A stretch of 64,000 bases of DNA, from positions 248,001 to 312,000 of the forward strand of contig NZ_JAPEMV010000009.1 of NCBI RefSeq assembly GCF_026342355.1, given 5' to 3'. Position numbers and translations under genes: made by a program. The notes below the pieces were generated by a model, which was not told the DNA's origin, searched no databases, and was given only the letters and a program-made list of their open reading frames with translations. Source of the stretch: Streptomyces sp. NBC_00249. Lineage in GTDB: Bacteria > Actinomycetota > Actinomycetes > Streptomycetales > Streptomycetaceae. Of this stretch, positions 58,219 to 64,000 are shown piece after piece. How positions within the stretch are numbered: the first letter of the stretch is position 1; the number at the start of each line of letters is the position of its first letter.

Positions 58219-59493
58219 TCAGGCCAGGCCGGCGGCGCGGAACGCGTCCAGGCTCGGTCGGATGGTGGCGGTCTGCCCGCTGTCCGCGGCCACCGCCTCC
58301 AGGGTCTTGAGGCCGTCACCGGTGTTCAGGATCACGGTGGTCAGCGCCGGGTCGAGCTGACCGTTCTCGACGAGCTTCTTCGTCACGCCGACGGTCACGC
58401 CGCCCGCGGTCTCGGCGAAGATGCCCTCGGTCTGCGCGAGGATCTTGATGGCCTCGACGACCTGCTCGTCGTTGACGTCCTCGACGTAGCCGCCGGTGCG
58501 GCGCGCGATGTCCAGGACGTACGGGCCGTCCGCCGGGTTGCCGATCGCGAGGGACTTGGCGATGGTGTTCGGCTTCTGCGGGCGGACCACCTCGTGGCCG
58601 GCCTTGAAGGCGGTCGAGACCGGGGAGCAGCCCTCGGCCTGGGCGCCGAAGATCTTGTAGGGCTTGTCCTCGACGAGGCCGAGCTTGATCAGTTCCTGCA
58701 GGCCCTTGTCGATCTTCGTCAGCTGGGAGCCGGACGCGATCGGGATGACGATCTGGTCGGGCAGCTGCCAGCCGAGCTGCTCGCAGATCTCGTACGCCAG
58801 GGTCTTCGAGCCCTCGCCGTAGTACGGGCGCAGGTTGACGTTGACGAAGCCCCAGCCCTCGCCCAGCGGGTCGCCGATGAGCTCGGAGCAGAAGCGGTTC
58901 ACGTCGTCGTAGTTGCCCTCGATGCCGACGAGGTCGCCACCGTAGACACCGGCCATGACGACCTTGCCCTGCTCCAGGTCGTGCGGGATGAACACGCAGG
59001 AGCGGAAACCGGCGCGGGCGGCCGCGGCGCCGACGGCGCCGGCCAGGTTGCCGGTGGAGGAGCAGGAGAGGGTGGTGAAGCCGAAGGCGCGGGCGGCCTC
59101 GACGGCGATGGCCACGACACGGTCCTTGAAGGAGTGCGTCGGGTTGCCGGAGTCGTCCTTGACGTACAGCTTGCCGGTGAAGCCGAGCTCCTTGGCCAGG
59201 TTGGCCGCGTCCACGAGCTTGGTGAAGCCGGGGTTCAGGCTGGGCTTGGAGGCCACGTCGGCGGGGACGGGCAGCAGCGGCGCGTAGCGCCAGATGTTGT
59301 TGGGGCCGGCCTCGATCGCGGCGCGGAGGGCTTCCGGGTCACCGAGCGGCAGGTCGTAGGCGACTTCCAGCGGTCCGAAACACTCGGAACAGGCGAAAAT
59401 GGGACCCAGCTCGAAGCGGGTACCGCACTCGCGGCAGGAAAGACCGTTGGCAGGTCCGAGGTCGACAGAGGTGGCGACAGTCTGTGCAGCCAT
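58219..59493 (-). CDS. thrC: Threonine synthase
   Basis: 424-residue PLP enzyme: O-phosphohomoserine to threonine. The N-terminal rubredoxin-like knuckle CRECGTRFELGPIFACSECFG is typical of this branch. PLP Lys is in PTHSFKDRVVAIA, the phosphate/PLP loop SCSSTGNLAGAVGAAAAR, and VIPIASGSQLTKIDKGL follows. ATG 59491-59493 is used; MAIM- starting at 59499 is possible. A SAM riboswitch precedes it. The cysO-like gene follows. Confidence 0.95.
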   Translation of the reverse strand: MAAQTVATSVDLGPANGLSCRECGTRFELGPIFACSECFGPLEVAYDLPLGDPEALRAAIEAGPNNIWRYAPLLPVPADVASKPSLNPGFTKLVDAANLAKELGFTGKLYVKDDSGNPTHSFKDRVVAIAVEAARAFGFTTLSCSSTGNLAGAVGAAAARAGFRSCVFIPHDLEQGKVVMAGVYGGDLVGIEGNYDDVNRFCSELIGDPLGEGWGFVNVNLRPYYGEGSKTLAYEICEQLGWQLPDQIVIPIASGSQLTKIDKGLQELIKLGLVEDKPYKIFGAQAEGCSPVSTAFKAGHEVVRPQKPNTIAKSLAIGNPADGPYVLDIARRTGGYVEDVNDEQVVEAIKILAQTEGIFAETAGGVTVGVTKKLVENGQLDPALTTVILNTGDGLKTLEAVAADSGQTATIRPSLDAFRAAGLA

Positions 59494-59494
59494 G

Positions 59495-59541
59495 ATGGCG
59501 AGGCCCTTTCTCCTCATCTTCCCCATGGCGCACTTCGCCAT
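59495..59541 (-). promoter_or_regulatory. thrC expression platform with competing CGCCAT copies
   Basis: Between the SAM aptamer and the start codon, ATGGCG (59536-59541, minus strand) can pair with CGCCAT at 59525-59530, forming a tight hairpin, or with a second CGCCAT at 59495-59500 next to the ATG. The Shine-Dalgarno GAGGAGAAAGGG (59504-59516) lies between them. It may be the switching element; translational control is inferred. Confidence 0.4.
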
Positions 59542-59542
59542 G

Positions 59543-59668
59543 AGACGGAATTGGCACCTTCCCTAGCCGGGGGACCTCGCTGACGACGCTGATGCGCGAT
59601 CGCGAGAACCGACTGGAGGGTTGCCGGGGCTTCAACGGGCCGTGTCCCTCTGCCCCTCTGGATGAGCG
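59543..59668 (-). ncRNA. SAM-I riboswitch (S-box) of thrC
   Basis: On the minus strand the order of conserved pieces is that of the S-box: CTCATCCAGAGGGGCAGAGG, GGACACGGCCCGTTGAAGCC, CCGGCAACCCTCC, a variable P3/P4 part (about 59575-59600) and GGAAGGTGCCAATTCCGTC. The CAGAG, GAAGCC, CGGCAACC and GGTGCCAATTCC blocks are the SAM-binding and kink-turn core. It starts about 175 bases before the thrC ATG. High SAM would turn thrC expression down (or change it). Confidence 0.9.
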
Positions 59669-59854
59669 GTATGGCACCGGCACACGCGCTCTCTGGCGCG
59701 CCGGTGCGTTTGTACGCGGGGACCCCCGGCATGCGGTGGTCCTTCGCGTTGTTCAAGACTGTAACCGAAGGGCCGGGTGGTTGAGACAGCCGTCCGAACC
59801 GCGAGATGGATCACATTTCGCCCGAAACCGCCGATGGACCAGGGAGTGCTGAGA
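59669..59854. promoter_or_regulatory. thrC / gpgS divergent promoter region
   Basis: Between the aptamer and gpgS. TTCAAGACTGTAACC (59752-59766) includes TTACAG on the minus strand, a plausible thrC -10 box giving a leader of about 260 nt. AGGGAG at 59841-59846 is the gpgS ribosome site. No gene. Confidence 0.4.
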
Positions 59855-60808
59855 GTGCTGGATGAGGTGGAGCGCTGGCTGGCCGACCGCTCCTGGGCCG
59901 CCGCCGACCGACCGCTCGACCAGCTCCTCGACCGCAAGAGGGCGGCCGGGACGACGGTCAGCGTGGTGCTGCCCGCACTCGACGAGGAGGCCACGGTCGG
60001 GCAGATCGTGGAGGTGATCCGGCGCGACCTGATGGACGGCCCGGCCACCCCTCTGGTGGACGAGCTGGTGGTCGTCGACTCCGGTTCCACCGACCGGACG
60101 GCGGAGGTCGCGGCGAAGGCCGGCGCGCGCGTCGTGCACCGGGACGCGATCCTGCCGCGGATCCCGGCGCTGCCCGGCAAGGGCGAGGTGCTGTGGCGCT
60201 CGCTGCTGGCCACCACCGGGGACGTCGTCTGCTTCGTCGACGCCGACCTGCGGGACTTCTCCGCCACCTTCGTGTCCGGGATCGTCGGCCCGCTGCTGAC
60301 CGATCCGCAGGTGCAGTTCGTCAAGGCCATGTACGACCGCCCGCTGGGGGACGCCCCCGGTCAGGGCGGGAGGGTGACGGAGCTGGTCGCCCGGCCGCTG
60401 CTCAACCTCCACTGGCCGCAGCTGGCCGGGTTCGTCCAGCCGCTGGGGGGCGAGTACGCCGTACGCCGCTCCCTGCTGGAACGTTTGCCCTTCCCCGTCG
60501 GCTACGGCGTCGAGCTGGGCCTCCTCGTGGACGCGCTGCACACCGTCGGACTCGACGCGCTGGCGCAGGTCGACGTCGGGGTCCGGCTGCACCGCCACCA
60601 GGACGGGCTCGCACTCGGCCGGATGGCCGCCGCGATCTACCGCACCGCGCAGCTGCGGCTCTCGCGCGCCCACCTCGTACGGCCGGAACTGACGCAGTTC
60701 GAGCGCGGCCCGGAGGGCTTCGTACCGCGCACCTACCCGGTGGACACGGAGGAGCGGCCGCCGATGGCGGAGATCGCCGAGTACGCGGCGGGGCGGCGCG
60801 TGGCCTGA
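59855..60808 (+). CDS. gpgS: Glucosyl-3-phosphoglycerate synthase
   Basis: About 317 residues, GT-A (family 81-like) transferase. VSVVLPALDEEATVGQIVEVIRR at the start, VVDSGSTDRTAEVAAKAG, the metal DxD in CFVDADLRDF and GGEYAVRRSLLERLPFPVGYGVELGLLVD. It joins glucose from NDP-glucose to 3-phosphoglycerate, a first step to glucosylglycerate. GTG 59855 has AGGGAG eight bases upstream; ATG 59834 is an alternative. otsA follows after 83 bp. Confidence 0.88.
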   Translation: MLDEVERWLADRSWAAADRPLDQLLDRKRAAGTTVSVVLPALDEEATVGQIVEVIRRDLMDGPATPLVDELVVVDSGSTDRTAEVAAKAGARVVHRDAILPRIPALPGKGEVLWRSLLATTGDVVCFVDADLRDFSATFVSGIVGPLLTDPQVQFVKAMYDRPLGDAPGQGGRVTELVARPLLNLHWPQLAGFVQPLGGEYAVRRSLLERLPFPVGYGVELGLLVDALHTVGLDALAQVDVGVRLHRHQDGLALGRMAAAIYRTAQLRLSRAHLVRPELTQFERGPEGFVPRTYPVDTEERPPMAEIAEYAAGRRVA

Positions 60809-60891
60809 GCGGGGCGCTCGTGCGGGGCGCTCGTGCGGGGCGCGAGACGCACACGAGTTTGAGCGGGGGCCGCCCGGGCTAGGTTCGCGGC

Positions 60892-62283
60892 ATGGCTTCT
60901 CAGGCTCCCCAGGCTTCTCGGGTACTCGTCGCGGCGAACCGCGGCCCGCTCTCCTACTCCCTCGCCGAAGACGGCACCCTCACCGCCCGGCGCGGCGGCG
61001 GCGGCCTCGTCTCCGGCCTGTCCGCGGCGCTCGCCCGGCAGCCGGAGGCCCTGTGGATCTGCGCGGCCCTCTCCGACGCCGACCGGGAGGCCGTCCGGCG
61101 GGGCGTCGCCGAGCCGGGGGTCCGGATGCTGGACATCGATCCCGCGGTGTACGACGACGCGTACAACGGCATCGCCAACTCGGTGCTCTGGTTCACCCAC
61201 CACCACCTCTACGACGTCCCCCGCGAGCCCGTCTTCGACGCGGAGTTCCGGCGGCGCTGGGACTCGTACACCGCCTACAACCAGGCCTTCGCCGAAGCCC
61301 TGGCCCAGGAGGCCGCCGAAGGGGCGTCGGTCCTCGTCCAGGACTACCACCTCGCGCTGGTCCCCGGCGCCCTGCGCGCACTGCGCCCCGACCTGCGGAT
61401 CGCGCACTTCACGCACACGCCGTGGGCGTCGCCCGAGTACCTGGGGATGCTGCCGGACGACGTCCGGGGGCAGCTGGTGTGGGGGATGCTGGGGGCGGAC
61501 GTGGTGGGGTTCCACACCGGGGCGTGGGCGGACGCCTTCCGTGCGGGAGCCGGACCGGCCCTCTCCCCTACCTCCCGCACCGAAGTGGCGGTCTTCCCGC
61601 TGGGCGTCGACGGCGACGACCTGCGGGCGCTCGCGCACCGGCCGGAGGTCGACGCCAAGCTGGCGGAGCTGCGGGCGGAGGTCGGCGACCGCAAGGCGAT
61701 CGTCCGCGTGGACCGCACCGAACTGTCGAAGAACATCCTGCGCGGCCTGCTCGCCTACCGGGAGCTCCTGACCACCCGCCCCGAGTGGCGGGGCCGGGTG
61801 GTCCACCTGGCGTCGGCGTACCCGTCGCGGCAGGACCTCGAGGTGTACCGCAGGTACACGGAGTCGGTCCGCACCCTCGCGGACGACATCAACACCGAAT
61901 TCGGCACCCCCGACTGGCAGCCGGTCCTGGTCTCCGTCAAGGACGACTTCACCCGCTCCCTGGCGGCATACAGGCTGGCGGACGTGGCCCTGGTCAACCC
62001 GGTGCGGGACGGGATGAACCTCGTCGCGAAGGAGATCCCGGTCGTGTCGGAGCAGGGCTGCGCCCTGGTCCTGTCCACCGGGGCGGGAGCCTACGGGGAA
62101 CTCCGCGAGGACGCCCTGACGGTCAACCCGTACGACGTCACGGCGACGGCCCAGGCCCTCCACGAAGCCCTGTCCATGCCGTCCCCGGAACGCGCGGAAC
62201 GCACAAAGCGCCTGGCAGCCGCCGCGACAGCCCTCCCCCCGTCGGCGTGGTTCGAAGCCCAACTGGCTGCCCTGACGGCCTGA
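60892..62283 (+). CDS. otsA: Trehalose-6-phosphate synthase
   Basis: 463 residues, GT-B family 20. VLVAANRGPLSY at the start with the donor loop RRGGGGLVSGL, WFTHHHLYDVP, VLVQDYHLALVP, HFTHTPWASPEYLGMLP, GFHTGAWADAF, RVDRTELSKNILRGL and the donor site VALVNPVRDGMNLVAKE. It makes trehalose-6-P from NDP-glucose and glucose-6-P. ATG 60892. Its partner otsB lies 960 bp further, on the opposite strand, separated by the repeat-bounded segment. Confidence 0.9.
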   Translation: MASQAPQASRVLVAANRGPLSYSLAEDGTLTARRGGGGLVSGLSAALARQPEALWICAALSDADREAVRRGVAEPGVRMLDIDPAVYDDAYNGIANSVLWFTHHHLYDVPREPVFDAEFRRRWDSYTAYNQAFAEALAQEAAEGASVLVQDYHLALVPGALRALRPDLRIAHFTHTPWASPEYLGMLPDDVRGQLVWGMLGADVVGFHTGAWADAFRAGAGPALSPTSRTEVAVFPLGVDGDDLRALAHRPEVDAKLAELRAEVGDRKAIVRVDRTELSKNILRGLLAYRELLTTRPEWRGRVVHLASAYPSRQDLEVYRRYTESVRTLADDINTEFGTPDWQPVLVSVKDDFTRSLAAYRLADVALVNPVRDGMNLVAKEIPVVSEQGCALVLSTGAGAYGELREDALTVNPYDVTATAQALHEALSMPSPERAERTKRLAAAATALPPSAWFEAQLAALTA

Positions 62284-62320
62284 CCCCGACAACCCCGAGG
62301 GGCGGGCCCGCTATCTCCCC

Positions 62321-62415
62321 CTCGACCCCCGGGGGCGCGCCGGTGGCTGCCCACCCGCCTCCCGGGCGGGGTCGGGGGCCCGGCGTCCGTCCCTGGGCGG
62401 AGGGGCACAGTCGGC
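62321..62415. repeat. Left arm of ~95-bp inverted repeat (otsA side)
   Basis: Pairs with 63136-63230. Three exact blocks: CGGTGGCTGCCCACCCGCCT plus five more bases (62341-62365), CCCGGCGTCCGTCCCTGGGC (62379-62398) and GCACAGTCGGCC (62405-62416), with small indels between them. Confidence 0.75.
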
Positions 62416-62462
62416 CGGAGCCCACGACGGCAGCGTCCCGGCGGGGCGGTCTCAGGGAGGGG

Positions 62463-62611
62463 TTGGGGGTTTCCCGTCAGTCTCATCGTCCTTCCGTGTC
62501 GGGCCGGCCTGTCAAGGGCGCTCCTTCGTCGCGTCGCTTCGCGATGGCCTTCGGCCACCCTTGACAGACCGTCCCGCCCCGGAAAAACGAAGACTGCCGG
62601 GAAACCCCCAA
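62463..62611. repeat. Nested ~150-bp palindrome
   Basis: The outer stem TTGGGGGTTTCCCGTCAGTCT (from 62463) pairs with the segment ending 62611 (AGACTGCCGGGAAACCCCCAA), continuing with TCGT and TTCCG. Inside lies a second hairpin with arms CTGTCAAGGG (62509-62518) and CCCTTGACAG (62558-62567) and further partial pairing CCTTCGTCGCG / CGCGATGGCCTTCGG. It is a two-stage cruciform. Confidence 0.75.
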
Positions 62612-62847
62612 ACGAACGGGACGGGGCGGAGAGACAGGAGGAGCGGCCCTGTCAGCGATGCGGCGGGCTGCCTTCGGCCGCCATCCGACCATCCGAGCAG
62701 CTCACAGTCCCTTCCGGGACCAAGGCGCGGCCCTACCCGCACGAAATGACGACGAGAAGGCCACCAGCCCCCTCCAGACGCGTCAGATCGCTACGCGCTT
62801 CTCTCGTCTCAGCGGCTGACCGCGAGACTCATCGGACGACGGCCGTC

Positions 62848-63126
62848 TAGGCGTCGAAGTCGTACTCCAGTACGCAGGAAGCGGCGTCCAGGGTCATCGC
62901 GTTGACCTCGACGGCACGTCCGTCCTCGGCGAATGCGGTGCGGACGATCTGGATGACAGGTGTGCCCAGGGAGAGCGACAGCCGCTCGGCCTCGACTGCC
63001 GAGGGCATCCGGGAGCGGATCTCCTCCCGGAAGTGGACCGGTTTGTGGCCCAGCTCGGCGAGGCGTGCGTAGGTTCCGCCGGGCCCGGAGTCGCGCTGAG
63101 TGATCGCGGAGTCGGCGACGACGTCC
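62848..63126 (-). pseudogene. GntR family regulator, C-terminal (UTRA) fragment
   Basis: The last 92 codons read SDVVADSAITQRDSGPGGTYARLAELGHKPVHFREEIRSRMPSAVEAERLSLSLGTPVIQIVRTAFAEDGRAVEVNAMTL, ending LEYDFDA. This is the effector-binding UTRA domain of a GntR/HutC-type repressor. The DNA-binding half is gone: upstream the frame runs into the inverted-repeat arm. It is a truncated remnant without a start. Confidence 0.8.
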
Positions 63127-63135
63127 GACGGCGGG

Positions 63136-63230
63136 CCGACTGTGCTCCCCCGCCCAGGGACGGACGCCGGGCCTCCCGCCCCGCCCCGGGAGGCGGGTGG
63201 GCAGCCACCGCCCCGCCCGGCGGGCTCGAG
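63136..63230. repeat. Right arm of ~95-bp inverted repeat (otsB side)
   Basis: Reverse complement of 62321-62415 with a few substitutions and indels. It ends 16 bases before the otsB stop and begins 9 bases from the truncation point of the GntR fragment. Confidence 0.75.
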
Positions 63231-63246
63231 GCGAGGCGACGTACCC

Positions 63247-64000
63247 CTACCCCCGCAACGCCCCCGCCAGCTGTGACAGGAACGCCGTCACCGCGCCCGG
63301 GCCCGGGAGGACCAGGTCCGCGCGGGAGGCGAGTTCCGGGACTTCCGCCGAGCCGCTGCACACCAGGAGGCCCGGGAGGCCGTCCGCGCGGCGTTTCTCG
63401 ACGGCCGAGAAGGCTGCGAGGTCACCCAGGTCGTCGCCCGCGTACAGCACGGCCCCGGCGTCCCGTTCCTCGAGGAACTCCGTCAGGGCGACGCCCTTGT
63501 CCATGCCCGGGGGGCGCAGTTCCAGGACCGCGCGGCCCGGCTCGACCATCAGGCCGTGCCGCGCGGCGAGCTCCGCGAGGGGTTCGCGCAGCGCCGCGAA
63601 CGCCGCCGCCGGGTCGTCGGCCCGGCGGGTGTGGACGGCCAGTGCCCGGCCCTTCTCCTCGATCCAGGTGCCGCGCCACGCGCCGATCGCGTCGAGGAAG
63701 CCCGGCAGCTCGGCCCGTACGGCCGCCACCCCGGGGTGTTCGGCGGGGGCGTGGACGATGCCGCTGACGGCGTCCCAGCGCTCGGCCCCGTAGTGGCCGA
63801 GGACCACCAGGTGCTCCAGTCCGGCGACCCCGGCGAAGCCCCCGTAGCGGACGGCGACCCCGGCGGGCCGGCCGGTGACGACGGCCACCGCCGCGACCTG
63901 CGGCGCGAGCGCGGCGAGCGCCGGGACGGCGTCGGGGTGCGCGCGGGCCTGGTCGGGGTCGGGGACGATGTCGGCGAGGGTGCCGTCGAAGTCGAGGGCG
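63247..64000 (-). CDS. otsB: Trehalose-6-phosphate phosphatase, 5' end outside window
   Basis: 251 codons visible; the start lies beyond 64000. HAD motif I ALDFDGTLADIV is at the edge, motif II VVTGRPAG, the cap contains YGAERWDAVSGIV, motif III Lys in GMDKGVALTEFL and motif IV AGDDLGDLAAFSAV. It removes phosphate from trehalose-6-P, completing the OtsA-OtsB route. It reads toward otsA, unusual for a pair often run together; the repeat-bounded segment sits between the stops. Confidence 0.9.
   Translation of the reverse strand, partial: ALDFDGTLADIVPDPDQARAHPDAVPALAALAPQVAAVAVVTGRPAGVAVRYGGFAGVAGLEHLVVLGHYGAERWDAVSGIVHAPAEHPGVAAVRAELPGFLDAIGAWRGTWIEEKGRALAVHTRRADDPAAAFAALREPLAELAARHGLMVEPGRAVLELRPPGMDKGVALTEFLEERDAGAVLYAGDDLGDLAAFSAVEKRRADGLPGLLVCSGSAEVPELASRADLVLPGPGAVTAFLSQLAGALRG

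Larger units (their letters stand above)
62284..63246. mobile_element. Inverted-repeat-bounded segment between otsA and otsB, likely element scar
   Basis: A 963-bp region with no intact gene. In order: a short otsA trailer, left inverted-repeat arm 62321-62415, nested palindrome 62463-62611, featureless DNA to 62847, the 3' end of a GntR/UTRA gene 62848-63126 (minus), right arm 63136-63230 and the otsB stop. GntR/UTRA regulators and large palindromes are usual cargo of actinomycete integrative and conjugative elements. No integrase, att site or tRNA was found, so the type of element is inferred. Confidence 0.45.

Overview
The window is chromosomal DNA of a Streptomyces-type actinomycete. The evidence is very high GC with near-saturated GC at third codon positions, GTG/TTG starts, the futalosine menaquinone genes mqnB/mqnD, DUF397/XRE-DUF5753 regulator clusters, a CysO-like protein beside thrC, a second-type groEL with CIRCE sites, and GC-rich interspersed palindromes in intergenic gaps. 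The content is mostly core: I see no biosynthetic cluster, no rRNA or tRNA and no intact prophage. The accessory interest lies in small decayed or mobile pieces.

Layout. 1-10.7 kb: end of a sortase, a large sacsin/Hsp90-type ATPase, a P-type cation ATPase, a DUF2530 protein, an NCS2 purine permease, a ribbon-helix-helix protein, a MarR-MFS operon with a visible MarR operator, and thpR. 10.8-12.1 kb: a lone tnpB with no tnpA. 12.4-18.1 kb: ddaH, a YbaK-type deacylase, a 29-aa membrane peptide, an aldo/keto reductase behind a MerR-type promoter, an SGNH hydrolase, a secreted propeller protein and an AraC regulator. 18.3-21.5 kb: a flotillin (SPFH) / NfeD-like set and a DUF3027 protein. 21.9-27.2 kb: an MFS protein, a DUF2771 lipoprotein, mqnB-mqnD, a cold-shock protein and a HAD phosphatase. 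28.5-37.2 kb: nucleic-acid machinery consisting of a helicase-associated WYL-type protein, an XPB helicase and a HelD-type RNA polymerase recycling factor. 37.6-45.1 kb: cutC behind a DasR-like site, an HD protein, a Cmx-type efflux pump, the MurNAc-6-P locus (broken rpiR, murQ, murP) and a VapBC module. 45.2-54.1 kb: an XRE/DUF397 cluster, a DUF11 surface protein, a Ser/Thr kinase, a PQQ-propeller protein, an AgcS symporter and an SDR. 54.2-64 kb: trpF, a ruined toxin-antitoxin pair, groEL, a cold-shock gene, a cysO-like gene, thrC with a SAM riboswitch, then gpgS, otsA and otsB for glucosylglycerate and trehalose.

Most notable signals: (1) the rpiR repressor gene of the MurNAc-6-P locus is frameshifted and internally deleted although its operator-like palindrome is intact; (2) the otsA-otsB gap holds a segment bounded by ~95-bp inverted repeats that contains a ~150-bp nested palindrome and the last 92 codons of a GntR/UTRA regulator, which looks like the scar of an integrative element; (3) a ~142-bp near-perfect hairpin lies between helD and cutC; (4) a SAM-I riboswitch precedes threonine synthase; (5) the CysO-like carrier protein ends in Gly-Gly-Cys instead of Gly-Gly; (6) tnpB lacks tnpA and its 3' flank is guide-RNA-like.

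Coordinates of starts were chosen by Shine-Dalgarno position, homologous N-termini known to me or promoter geometry, and alternatives are given where they compete. All family assignments are from memory of motifs; no database search was run.
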